From positions 1-64,000 of the forward strand of contig CAJPQG010000004.1 of the NCBI GenBank assembly GCA_905372785.1: a stretch of DNA of 64,000 nucleotides. Direction: 5' to 3'. Below are positions 25,859-34,464 of the stretch, one piece after another; position 1 is the stretch's first letter; the number at the start of each line of letters is the position of its first letter. Source of the DNA: Candidatus Saccharimonadota bacterium (lineage in GTDB: Bacteria > Patescibacteriota > Saccharimonadia > Saccharimonadales > Saccharimonadaceae). Position numbers and translations under genes: made by a program. The notes beneath the pieces are model-generated. The model was not told the origin of the DNA. It saw only the letters and a list, made by a program, of their open reading frames with translations, and did not search any database.

Positions 25859-27001
25859 ATGGAACTTGTCGTTGGTATTCTGATCGGACTCATTGCGCTC
25901 ATCGTTCTCGTCGTCTTGCACGAGTTGGGCCACGCTATTGTGGCCCGCCGCAATGGCGTGACTGTAGAAGAGTTTGGTATTGGGTTTCCACCGAAGGCGT
26001 GGAGCCGCCGTTTAAAGAATGGTATAGAGTTTTCTATTAACTGGTTGCCACTTGGTGGGTTCGTGCGCATGAAGGGTGAACACGATGCCGCAACGGGCAA
26101 GGGTGCCTATGGTGCGGCCACCTTTTGGCAGAAAACAAAGATATTGCTCGCGGGCGTTGTCGTTAACTGGCTCACCGCGGCAGTTATCTTTACCGGACTA
26201 GCCCTGGTGGGCTTACCGAAACTATTACCAAATCAGGTTATATTGCCATTTGATGCTGCCGTTACAAGTGCGCCACTAAAAATTGGGTTTGTACAAGACA
26301 ATTCACCGGCAAAAAAGGCTGGCCTGCAGGCCGGCGATGAGCTGGTGGCAGTTAATGGTCAGACCATAGCACAGGCAGATGAGTTTACGCGCGCTATGCA
26401 AACTAGTGCCGCGGTATCTATTACTGTGCGGCGCGACGGCCAGCAGCAACAATACCAGGTGTCTCCAGAAGGTCCCGAAGGGTCGCGTAAGGCAGGAGTT
26501 GGTTTGCAGCATCAGCAAACCACGATTCGTAGCACCTACTCTGCACCTATTGTAGGAGTTTTAACAACGGCACAATTTACCGGGGAGACGATTAAAGGTA
26601 TCGGCACGCTCATTGGCGATAGCGTCACTGGTATCGTGCAGCGATTTTCTCCAGAGCAGGCCGTGCAAGAACATGGCCACGCCAAGCTAGATGAAGTTAG
26701 TAAAAACGTAGCTGGACCAATTGGCATTCTTGGGCAGCTATTCCCATCGGTCAGCAAAACTGGTCCGGTGCAAGTCTTTACATTAATTGGGCTTATGTCG
26801 GTGACGTTGGCAGTGATGAATATTTTGCCAATTCCTGCACTGGACGGTGGACGGTGGTACATGATTGCACTATTCCGGCTGATGAAAAAGCCACTCACGA
26901 AGGAGCGTGAAGAGATCATCCAAGGGGTGAGTATGTTACTGCTGTATGGCTTGGTGTTAATTATCACCATTAATGATGTTGGAAAATTATTCCATGGCTA
27001 G
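25859..27001 (+). CDS. rseP: Site-2 zinc metalloprotease (RseP/M50 family)
   Basis: Intramembrane protease. HELGH in VVLHELGHAIVARRNG supplies the zinc histidines, a PDZ domain occupies roughly residues 135-210 (DNSPAKKAGLQAGDELVAVNG), and the distal NILPIPALDGGR motif supplies the Asp ligand. Four membrane segments fit the family. Length 380 aa is typical. No sigma/anti-sigma pair is visible, so its substrate is unknown. It overlaps the next gene by eight bases. Confidence 0.93.
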   Translation: MELVVGILIGLIALIVLVVLHELGHAIVARRNGVTVEEFGIGFPPKAWSRRLKNGIEFSINWLPLGGFVRMKGEHDAATGKGAYGAATFWQKTKILLAGVVVNWLTAAVIFTGLALVGLPKLLPNQVILPFDAAVTSAPLKIGFVQDNSPAKKAGLQAGDELVAVNGQTIAQADEFTRAMQTSAAVSITVRRDGQQQQYQVSPEGPEGSRKAGVGLQHQQTTIRSTYSAPIVGVLTTAQFTGETIKGIGTLIGDSVTGIVQRFSPEQAVQEHGHAKLDEVSKNVAGPIGILGQLFPSVSKTGPVQVFTLIGLMSVTLAVMNILPIPALDGGRWYMIALFRLMKKPLTKEREEIIQGVSMLLLYGLVLIITINDVGKLFHG

Positions 27002-27797
27002 CCGTTCATTATGGCGACTACTCAAGCCAGATGCTCACGCTGATGATGGCGCGTTGCCTAAAAAATCTACAGCAGTTTCGTGGCCTCGTCGGCTTGGGTT
27101 TGTTGTGCTATGGCTGGCACTTGTGCCAGGGGCGTACTTTTTGGCGGCGGTGATCATTTCAGCCGTTACGCCACCGCTAAACCAGCTGCTTGTTGCATTC
27201 AGCTTAACCTTGCCGGTGCGCCAGTCTACTATTATGGCGCTGGTGTTTTTGCTGACATTAGCGATCGTGTGGGCCGTTGCGACGTTCTGTTTCCGGACGC
27301 CGGTATCGCTTCGAACCTTTGGGCTGCAGCGAACAATGCGCTGGAGAGATATTGGCCTTGGCATTGCCGCATATATTATATACATGGCTGTGGCGCTGTT
27401 TTTGGTCGATCTTGCTGGTCGATTCGTGCCAGGATTTCAGGCTAACCAGGCGCAAGACCTTGGGTTTCGCGACGTATACCATACAGCTGATATAATAGTG
27501 TTATTTTTACTACTGGTACTTGTTACTCCTCTGGTGGAGGAGATGCTGTTCCGTGGCGTGTTGTTTGGAAAACTACAGAAATATTTACCAGTGGGTGTGA
27601 GTGCCGTGCTTGTGAGCGCTGTATTTGCCGCACTGCATGGGCAATGGAACGTGGCGCTGGACGTCTTTGTGCTGAGCCTTGTGCTGTGTTGGCTACGGCT
27701 GCGCACGCATAATATCTGGGCTGGCGTGGTTGTGCACGTGATTAAAAATAGCCTGGCATTTTACTTGATGTACGTTGTGCAACATGGTGGGGGCTGA
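26994..27797 (+). CDS. CPBP family intramembrane metalloprotease
   Basis: A 267-aa CAAX-protease-and-bacteriocin-processing (Abi) family protein. Motif 1 is VEEMLFRG (EExxxR), motif 2 is the HGQWN region and motif 3 is VVHVIKNS (HxxxN), the expected glutamate-zinc site. About seven membrane helices follow a basic N terminus. The ATG at 26994 overlaps the rseP stop. Its substrate is unknown. Confidence 0.88.
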   Translation: MASRSLWRLLKPDAHADDGALPKKSTAVSWPRRLGFVVLWLALVPGAYFLAAVIISAVTPPLNQLLVAFSLTLPVRQSTIMALVFLLTLAIVWAVATFCFRTPVSLRTFGLQRTMRWRDIGLGIAAYIIYMAVALFLVDLAGRFVPGFQANQAQDLGFRDVYHTADIIVLFLLLVLVTPLVEEMLFRGVLFGKLQKYLPVGVSAVLVSAVFAALHGQWNVALDVFVLSLVLCWLRLRTHNIWAGVVVHVIKNSLAFYLMYVVQHGGG

Positions 27798-27799
27798 GG

Positions 27800-27829
27800 T
27801 TGACCCAGCCTGGCGCAGGCTGATACACT
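27800..27829 (+). promoter_or_regulatory. greA promoter with a perfect palindrome in the spacer
   Basis: TTGACC at 27800-27805, 18-bp spacer, TACACT at 27824-27829. The spacer contains the perfect inverted repeat CAGCCTG-GCG-CAGGCTG at 27806-27822, placed where a repressor or activator could bind. It might also end the upstream transcript, but it has no U tract. Confidence 0.55.
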
Positions 27830-27872
27830 TGAGCGGATTAGTTGAATAAAAAACTCGCAAGAGGAGATATAT

Positions 27873-28328
27873 ATGAAAGAGACATTTCAAATTACCCCAG
27901 AAGGTAAGGCGGAGCTGGAAAAAGAAGTTGAACAGCTGAAGGGTCGCCGCGGCGAAATCGCCGAGAAGATTGCTGAGGCACGTGACTTTGGTGATCTTTC
28001 AGAGAATGCCGAATACGACGCTGCACGTGAAGAGCAGGGGATTGTGGAGACTCGCATCGCCGAGATTGAGAATATTTTGCAAAACGCACAGATTATTAAA
28101 ACGACCGGGGCAAACGAAGTGCACCTTGGTAGTCGCGTTACTCTTGAGGCAAATGGCAAGCAGGTAACATATACGCTCGTGGGGCCAGTTGAGGCAGACC
28201 CGCTGAGTGGTAAGATTAGCAATGAGTCGCCAATCGGTAAGGTGATTCTTGGCAAACGAATTGGTGATACGGCGACAATTACCACACCAAAAGGTGAACT
28301 CACCTATACGATTACCGAACTGCAGTAA
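27873..28328 (+). CDS. greA: Transcription elongation factor GreA
   Basis: A 151-aa GreA: N-terminal coiled coil with the acidic tip DFGDLSENAEYDAAREEQ, which reaches the RNA polymerase active site, and the C-terminal FKBP-like domain ESPIGKVILGKRIGDTATI. GAGGAGATATAT precedes the ATG. It rescues backtracked polymerase and lies just upstream of lysS. Confidence 0.96.
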   Translation: MKETFQITPEGKAELEKEVEQLKGRRGEIAEKIAEARDFGDLSENAEYDAAREEQGIVETRIAEIENILQNAQIIKTTGANEVHLGSRVTLEANGKQVTYTLVGPVEADPLSGKISNESPIGKVILGKRIGDTATITTPKGELTYTITELQ

Positions 28329-28380
28329 GTAGCAGGCGCAGGTTGTTGCGCCGGAAGAGAAACATACAGACAGGAGAACT

Positions 28381-29889
28381 ATGGCAACACTACAAGATTA
28401 CCGCGCTGAGCGGCTACGTAAACTAGAAGAGCTGAAGCAGCTTGGCATCACGCCGTACCCGGCCAAGGCGCAGCGTACGCATACGGTTCAAACTATTGTT
28501 GATCAGTTTGAGGCGCTAGAAGGTAGTCAGGTGACGGTGACAGGGCGTATTACCGCCATTCGGAAGTTTGGCAAGTTAGCCTTTATTGTGGTGAAAGATA
28601 GTTCTGCTGCAGTGCAACTATTTTTGCGCAGCGGCCAGGTAGCACCGCTTGATGCGCCGCAAGGCGTGCTTGGTATGAGTGAGCTAGGGCTGCTCGATAC
28701 AGGCGATTTTATTGAAGCAACTGGCAAGGTGATTCGCACGAAAACTGGCGAGAAGTCGGTTGAGGTGCAGCAGCTACGCCTGCTTACTAAGGCGCTTCGT
28801 CCCATGCCAGCGGAGCTTACCAACAAAGAAGAGCGTTTCCGCCGCCGCTACGTAGATATGAACGTTAACCCAGATGTGCGTGAGCGGTTTATTCGCCGAA
28901 GTAAGTTTTGGCAGGCGACGCGGCAATTTTTGCTAGATCAGGGCTTTATAGAAATTAACAACACAGTGCTTGAAACCACAACCGGTGGAGCTGATGCGAA
29001 CCCGTTTGTGACACATATGGATGCGCTTGACCAAGAGTTTTATTTGCGAATTGCGCAAGAGCTGCCGCAGAAACGGCTTTTGGTAGCAGGGTTTGAGAAG
29101 GTTTTTGATATTGGGCCACGCTTCCGTAATGAAAATTACACCGATGAGCATTTGCCAGAACACAACGCTATGGAGTGGTATTGGGCATATGCGAACTGGG
29201 AAGACGGCATGGAGCTGACTGAGCGCATGTTCCGAGCGATTGTCGATGCAACCTGGGGCACGCGCCAGTTTACCTTGGCAAATGGGCAAACTGTTGACTT
29301 TGGCTCAGACGACACCCACTTTGAGCGGATTAGTTTTGTGGATGTGATTCAGCAGCAGTATGGATTAGATGTGTTTACCGCTTCAATTGAAGAAATTGCG
29401 GCGCAATTGCAGGCACATGGGCTAGAGGTTGAAAAGGCAGATAGCCGTGTACGCAGCCTCGATAAGCTGTGGAAGCACTACCGTAAAACTATCGCGGGGC
29501 CAGTCTTTTTGGTGGATATTCCAACCTTTATGCAGCCACTAGCCAAGGTGCAGCAGGCTGATCCACGGCTTAGTGAGCAGTTTAATCTGGTGTTTGGCGG
29601 CAGTGAAATGTGCAAGGCTTACTCGGAGCTGAACGACCCAATAGATCAATACCAGCGCTTCTTAGAACAGCAGGCGATGCGCGATAGTGGCGATGATGAA
29701 GCGCAGATGATGGACATCGATTACGTTGAGGCACTGGAATATGGTATGCCGCCGGCGTGTGGGCTAGGCTTTAGCGAGCGCGTTTTTTGGTCGCTCGAGG
29801 GTATCACCGCCCGAGAAGGTATTCCATTCCCGCAGCTGCGCACGCAGGTGGATGAAACCACACGGGCTATCTACCCGGAACTGCCATAA
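28381..29889 (+). CDS. lysS: Lysyl-tRNA synthetase, class II
   Basis: Charges tRNA-Lys. The OB-fold anticodon domain (VTVTGRITAIRKFGKLAFIVVKD) is followed by class II motif 1 (EINNTVLETTTGGADANPF), motif 2 (FDIGPRFRNENYTDEHLPE) and motif 3 (GLGFSERVFWSLEG). Length 502 aa is normal. A small GGCGCA/TGCGCC hairpin lies in the 52-bp gap after greA, and GACAGGAGAA is the ribosome site. Confidence 0.96.
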   Translation: MATLQDYRAERLRKLEELKQLGITPYPAKAQRTHTVQTIVDQFEALEGSQVTVTGRITAIRKFGKLAFIVVKDSSAAVQLFLRSGQVAPLDAPQGVLGMSELGLLDTGDFIEATGKVIRTKTGEKSVEVQQLRLLTKALRPMPAELTNKEERFRRRYVDMNVNPDVRERFIRRSKFWQATRQFLLDQGFIEINNTVLETTTGGADANPFVTHMDALDQEFYLRIAQELPQKRLLVAGFEKVFDIGPRFRNENYTDEHLPEHNAMEWYWAYANWEDGMELTERMFRAIVDATWGTRQFTLANGQTVDFGSDDTHFERISFVDVIQQQYGLDVFTASIEEIAAQLQAHGLEVEKADSRVRSLDKLWKHYRKTIAGPVFLVDIPTFMQPLAKVQQADPRLSEQFNLVFGGSEMCKAYSELNDPIDQYQRFLEQQAMRDSGDDEAQMMDIDYVEALEYGMPPACGLGFSERVFWSLEGITAREGIPFPQLRTQVDETTRAIYPELP

Positions 29890-29945
29890 GCACAAATAGT
29901 GTCGTAACACGTATTTATTAAACATAACCACAGGAGAATCATGTC

Positions 29946-30776
29946 ATGCATTGGCTGCACGCCGCCTTTATCGGTATTGTAGAAGGAATTACCGAATTTT
30001 TACCAGTATCAAGCACCGCTCATATTACGGTTCTTGAGCAATTATTTAACTACAAAATCGATGATCCGAGCGTGACCGCGTTTACTGCAGTTGTGCAGAT
30101 GGGTGCTATTTTGGCGGCAATTCTATATTTCCGCAAGGATATTGTGCGCATTGGTTCGGCGTGGTTCAAAGGCATTACGAGCGGTAAAAAACGTAGCCGT
30201 GATTATAAATTTGGTTGGGCTATCATCATTGGGTCGCTGCCAATTGTGATAGTGGGACTACTGCTAAAAGATGTTGTTGAGCAGGTTACACGCAATATGT
30301 GGTGGCTGATCGGTGGTATGTTAGTATTCTCTTTGGTAATGTGGGTGGCAGACCGCATCGCAACGGGCCGCCGCGGCGAACACAGTGTAACCACAAAAGA
30401 TATGCTGATTATCGGTGCCGTGCAGGTGCTGTCGTTAGTTCCTGGTGTCTCTCGTTCGGGTGCTACAACGGCGAGTGGACTATTACAAGGGTTTGATCGA
30501 GTGACGGTTACCAAGTTATCATTTTTCCTAGGTATTCCAGCCCTGTTTGGTGCTGGACTGCTCGAAACAGCCAGCCACTATAAAGATATTGCACACGGCG
30601 TGGGCTGGGGTTCAACTATATTTGCAACGATTGTTTCGTTTATCGTTGGTTACCTAGCGATCGATTGGTTATTAAAATTCGTGGCTCGGCACAGCTTCTC
30701 GCTGTTTATCTGGTATCGCATTGTCTTTGCGATTGGCCTCGTGCTGCTTCTGGCAATTGGCGCCATTAAGGCTTAA
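29946..30776 (+). CDS. uppP: Undecaprenyl-diphosphatase UppP (BacA)
   Basis: Recycles the C55 carrier lipid by dephosphorylating undecaprenyl diphosphate in the membrane. Motifs EGITEFLPVSSTAH and PGVSRSGAT carry the catalytic Glu/His and Arg/Ser residues. About eight membrane helices, 276 aa. It supports peptidoglycan and LCP-linked polymer synthesis. It is followed by a strong terminator. Confidence 0.95.
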   Translation: MHWLHAAFIGIVEGITEFLPVSSTAHITVLEQLFNYKIDDPSVTAFTAVVQMGAILAAILYFRKDIVRIGSAWFKGITSGKKRSRDYKFGWAIIIGSLPIVIVGLLLKDVVEQVTRNMWWLIGGMLVFSLVMWVADRIATGRRGEHSVTTKDMLIIGAVQVLSLVPGVSRSGATTASGLLQGFDRVTVTKLSFFLGIPALFGAGLLETASHYKDIAHGVGWGSTIFATIVSFIVGYLAIDWLLKFVARHSFSLFIWYRIVFAIGLVLLLAIGAIKA

Positions 30777-30787
30777 ATCTAAGTAAT

Positions 30788-30830
30788 TTGTCCACACATG
30801 GCTACGGCTGCTGTGTGGACATTGCGTTTT
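30788..30830 (+). terminator. uppP intrinsic terminator
   Basis: GTCCACACA pairs with TGTGTGGAC around a GC-containing loop, followed by ATTGCGTTTT. The U tract is interrupted. A promoter with TATACT near 30845 then serves the ABC exporter. Confidence 0.65.
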
Positions 30831-30896
30831 ACACGCAGATACGGTATACTATGTGTAATACAAAGTAGTTGGCAATAGAATAGATAAGGAGATCTA

Positions 30897-31598
30897 ATGA
30901 TTGAAGTAGCCAATATCGCTAAAGTCTATGGCCGCAAGGAGAATGCATTCCGTGCCCTTAAGGGTGTGAGCGTAAAGCTTCCGCAAGGTAAGACGATCGC
31001 TATCGTTGGTAAGTCTGGTTCAGGTAAATCAACGTTGATGCACATCATGAGTGGCCTTGACCGACCAACTAGTGGTGACGTGCTTATCGAAGGCCGCAGT
31101 ATTTTTAAGCAAAAACAAAAACAAATCGATGCCTTTCGTTCAAAGTATATTAGCTTTATTTTTCAGAGTTTTTTTGTGCAAGGGCGAGAAACTTGTTATG
31201 ACAACGTCGCACTGCCGCTAGAGATTGCTGGGGTGCCAAAGCGTCAGCGTAAGGCATTGGTGCAGACTGCGTTAGAGGCGGTGGAGTTGGGCCAAAAGAT
31301 TAGCTCACGAGCCAAAGACTTATCGGGTGGCCAAAAGCAGCGGCTTGCAGTAGCCAGGGCAATTGTGAACAGCCCGAAGATTTTATTTGCTGATGAGCCA
31401 ACCGGAAACCTCGATTCAGCAACAGGCGAAAAAGTTGAACAGCTGCTGTTTGGCTATGTTAAGGAAACCGGAGCAACACTTATCGTTGTGACACACGACC
31501 CAGATTTGGCCGCTAAGTGTGATATTAATATCCACATTGCCGATGGTGCTATTACAAAAATTGAAGGGTTAGATAAGCCAAGTAAGGAGGCGCTATAA
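30897..31598 (+). CDS. ABC transporter ATP-binding protein (MacB/LolD type)
   Basis: A 233-aa ATPase with Walker A VGKSGSGKST, the ABC signature DLSGGQKQRLAVARAI, Walker B ILFADEPTGNLDS and the switch His in VVTHDPDL. The order and sequence fit the MacB/FtsE subfamily, which couples to FtsX-like permeases. It overlaps the permease gene by one base. Substrate unknown; lipoproteins, peptides or bacteriocins are typical for the family. Confidence 0.9.
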   Translation: MIEVANIAKVYGRKENAFRALKGVSVKLPQGKTIAIVGKSGSGKSTLMHIMSGLDRPTSGDVLIEGRSIFKQKQKQIDAFRSKYISFIFQSFFVQGRETCYDNVALPLEIAGVPKRQRKALVQTALEAVELGQKISSRAKDLSGGQKQRLAVARAIVNSPKILFADEPTGNLDSATGEKVEQLLFGYVKETGATLIVVTHDPDLAAKCDINIHIADGAITKIEGLDKPSKEAL

Positions 31599-32953
31599 TG
31601 AAACGGTTTGATCTTTTGCGTCGTGCATATCGCAGTCTTAGCCAGGCTAAAATTCGTACGTTATTAACAAGTCTGGCGATTGGTGTTGGTGCATTTACCT
31701 TGGCGCTGAGTTTGGCTGCTGGCGAAGGTGCGCGCCTATATACCGAAAAGTTATTTAAGAACAATATCGACCCTAATGCGGTGATGATTATGAAAAATAA
31801 AGGTGCTGCTCAAGGGGGCGCCTCAGCACCGCTGGAAGAATACAAAGAAGAGGATAGCTCAGTTGGAACAAATACAGGGCGTATGGCGCTACTCAGCAAT
31901 ACCGATATTGCAAAACTGCGTGAGCGTTCGGATATAAAAAATATTGTGCCAATGTACAATGTGAATCCAAAGTATGTTAGCTTCGAGGGTTCTAATAAGA
32001 AGTACACCACTGGTCTTACGTATTACAACAATACGATAAAAACTACTACATCAGCCGGTTCATTACCAGAATTGGGCCAAAATATTGCAGATAATGAGGC
32101 AATTTTGCCTGAAGATTTTTTGGCAACATTAGGCTGGAATCCAGAGCAGGCTATTGGCAAGAAAATTACAATTACCCTAAACAAAGAAGGCGCTCGCCCA
32201 AGTAGTGAAGAGATTACTAAGGCAATGCTAACCGGAGGTGAGGCCGCACTGAAGAAACTGATGGGTGGCAGCACACAAGACATTACCGTAACGGTTCGGG
32301 CAGTGTCAAAGAAGAACAAGCTCAGTGGTGTTTCGGTTAATAACGTGGTTGTTTCACCTGGCCTATTAGAGAAGGCTAATGCTATTGTGCATGGCAGTGG
32401 AGATGCCAATCGTGGCGGTGTTGTCTATGCAATCGCAATCGCAACAGGGTCTCCAGAAGAAGCGAAGAAATCTCTGGAAAAAGCTGGCTTTAGTGTTTCA
32501 ACAGCTAAAGAGCAACAGTCGATGATCTTTCAGTTTGTGAATATCTTGCAAATGGTCGTTGGTGGCTTTGCTGCACTAGCCTTGATTGCGAGCGTGTTTG
32601 GTATCATTAACACCCAGTATATCAGCGTGCTAGAACGCACTGGCCAGATTGGCCTCATGAAGGCACTTGGTATGCGACGCCGTGATGTGGCACGACTCTT
32701 CCGCTATGAGGCTGCGTGGATTGGCTTCCTAGGTAGCGTGATAGGTGTTGGTGTCGCACTACTTGCCGGTTGGGCACTTAACCCAGTGATTGCTAAAGCA
32801 CTTGATCTAGATGATCATCAGTTGTTGCAATTTGTGCCATGGCAAATTGCGGTAATGGTTGCTGCATTGGTCGTGATCGCAGTTGTTGCCGGCTTCTTCC
32901 CAAGCCGCAAGGCTTCGAAGCTTGATCCAATCGAAGCACTGCGCACAGAATAG
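31598..32953 (+). CDS. MacB/FtsX-like ABC transporter permease
   Basis: A 451-aa permease with one N-terminal membrane helix (residues 15-40), a large extracytoplasmic domain of about 270 residues, and three C-terminal helices. The FtsX-like end QISVLERTGQIGLMKALG-type signature is seen as YISVLERTGQIGLMKALG. It pairs with the ATPase just upstream. The exported substrate is unknown. Confidence 0.88.
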   Translation: MKRFDLLRRAYRSLSQAKIRTLLTSLAIGVGAFTLALSLAAGEGARLYTEKLFKNNIDPNAVMIMKNKGAAQGGASAPLEEYKEEDSSVGTNTGRMALLSNTDIAKLRERSDIKNIVPMYNVNPKYVSFEGSNKKYTTGLTYYNNTIKTTTSAGSLPELGQNIADNEAILPEDFLATLGWNPEQAIGKKITITLNKEGARPSSEEITKAMLTGGEAALKKLMGGSTQDITVTVRAVSKKNKLSGVSVNNVVVSPGLLEKANAIVHGSGDANRGGVVYAIAIATGSPEEAKKSLEKAGFSVSTAKEQQSMIFQFVNILQMVVGGFAALALIASVFGIINTQYISVLERTGQIGLMKALGMRRRDVARLFRYEAAWIGFLGSVIGVGVALLAGWALNPVIAKALDLDDHQLLQFVPWQIAVMVAALVVIAVVAGFFPSRKASKLDPIEALRTE

Positions 32954-32969
32954 TTATATATTAGCTGCT

Positions 32970-33004
32970 GATAAGAAACCCTCACTACCAGGGGGTTTCT
33001 TTGC
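32970..33004 (+). terminator. Terminator of the ABC exporter operon
   Basis: GAAACCCTC and GGGGGTTTC flank ACTACCA, followed by TTTG. Confidence 0.7.
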
Positions 33005-33040
33005 GCTTTGGTGGGGCGGCAGCCGTCTGGTTTGCCTAGG

Positions 33041-33052
33041 GTGTGCTATAAT
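33041..33052 (+). promoter_or_regulatory. serS promoter, extended -10, leaderless
   Basis: TGC-TATAAT with TATAAT at 33047-33052 and six bases to the ATG at 33059. The -35 region is weak, but the extended -10 compensates. Confidence 0.55.
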
Positions 33053-33058
33053 AACCCC

Positions 33059-34309
33059 ATGTTAGATATCCGATACATCACAAACAATGTTGAGAAAGTA
33101 AAACAATCTGCCAAAGAAAAAGGATACCACGTTGATATTGATCGACTGCTTGAGCTGGACGTGCAGCGTCGACAGAAGATGACTGCTGCTGATGAGCTGC
33201 GAGAGCGGCGTAATCGCCATGCCAGCGCCATGAAGGGCGGTCGCCCGAGCCCAGAGCTTATTGCTGAGGGTCGTGCTATTAAAGAACAAGTGGCTACCGC
33301 TGAGGCTGAGCTAGCCGAGGTACTAGAGGAATATAACGCCCTGCTTGCGCAGGTGCCGAATATCATTTTTGATGATGTGCCACTTGGCGGTGAAGAGGAC
33401 AGTGTGGAGCTAGAGCGGGTGGGTGCCACCGACCAACATCCGGCTGCTAAAGACCACCTTACCTATGCACAGGAGCGAGATTGGGTTGATTTTGCCCGTG
33501 GCGCGAAGGTAGCAGGTGCGAAGTTTTATTACCTAAAGGGCGACCTAGCCTTGCTAGAGCAGGCGCTAACGCAGTATGCGATTACGTTTTTGGTGCAAAA
33601 AGGGTTCCAGTTTATGACGGTGCCACATATGGTCAATCAGCGCACCATGGTGGGCACTGGCTTTGCACCACGCACAAGCGATCAGAGCGATGAATATGCA
33701 ATTGAGGGTGAAGATTTATCATTGATTGCGACGGCAGAAATTCCGCTAACGGGATATCATGCAGATGAGATTCTCGATGAAGATGCGTTGCCGCTGTTTT
33801 ATGCAGGGCTTAGCCCGTGCTATCGCCGTGAAGCTGGTGCGGCTGGCAAGCACACTCGTGGGCTATTTCGCGTGCACCAATTCAACAAGGTGGAAATGTA
33901 CGCCTATACACTACCAGAGCAAAGCCAGGCCGTCCACGAACAGCTACTGGCGTATGAAAAAGAGCTATGGGACAGTTTGGGCGTGAGCTACCGGGTAATT
34001 AATATTGCAGCCGGTGACCTCGGGGCGCCTGCCGCAAAGAAGTATGATATTGAGTACTGGTCACCAGTGGATGGAGCTTTCCGTGAGCTAACCAGTTGTA
34101 GTAACTGCACCGATTTCCAGACTCAGAACCTAAATATTCGGGTTCGTCGCCGCGATGGTAGTATTGAGCCGGTTCATTCGTTAAATGGTACTGCAGTTAG
34201 CCTAGCTCGAGCTTTGGTCGTGGTGCTCGAGTCATTCCAACAACCAGACGGCAGTATTCGGGTGCCAGAGGTGCTGGTGCCATATCTGCAGGGCCGTAGC
34301 ACGCTTTAG
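33059..34309 (+). CDS. serS: Seryl-tRNA synthetase
   Basis: The N-terminal MLDIRYITNNVEKVKQSAKEKG starts the antiparallel coiled-coil arm that binds tRNA-Ser (to about residue 105). The class II core shows TAEIPLTGYHADEIL, SPCYRREAGAAGKHTRGLFRVHQFNKVEM and LNGTAVSLARALVV. The ATG at 33059 (416 aa) is the family start; the frame extends 51 bases further upstream through the promoter. Confidence 0.96.
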   Translation: MLDIRYITNNVEKVKQSAKEKGYHVDIDRLLELDVQRRQKMTAADELRERRNRHASAMKGGRPSPELIAEGRAIKEQVATAEAELAEVLEEYNALLAQVPNIIFDDVPLGGEEDSVELERVGATDQHPAAKDHLTYAQERDWVDFARGAKVAGAKFYYLKGDLALLEQALTQYAITFLVQKGFQFMTVPHMVNQRTMVGTGFAPRTSDQSDEYAIEGEDLSLIATAEIPLTGYHADEILDEDALPLFYAGLSPCYRREAGAAGKHTRGLFRVHQFNKVEMYAYTLPEQSQAVHEQLLAYEKELWDSLGVSYRVINIAAGDLGAPAAKKYDIEYWSPVDGAFRELTSCSNCTDFQTQNLNIRVRRRDGSIEPVHSLNGTAVSLARALVVVLESFQQPDGSIRVPEVLVPYLQGRSTL

Positions 34310-34328
34310 CGTGGCTCTGGCTCAGCAA

Positions 34329-34386
34329 CGCGCAACCCGTGGGAGTATACGAGGTGCCACGCGCTGGTGCGGGGTTTTATTTTACC
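34329..34386 (+). terminator. serS terminator
   Basis: A long imperfect hairpin: CGCAACC...GGTGCG enclosing CGTGG...CCACG, then GGGGTTTTATTTT. A secA promoter (TTTATT, 16-bp spacer, TATACT near 34398-34403) follows directly, leaving a leader of about 55 nt. Confidence 0.6.
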
Positions 34387-34464
34387 GGTAAAAACAGTAT
34401 ACTATAGGGTAGCTATTTGATATTTGAAATAACTCTAAACGAACATAAGATAAGCGAGGGAACA

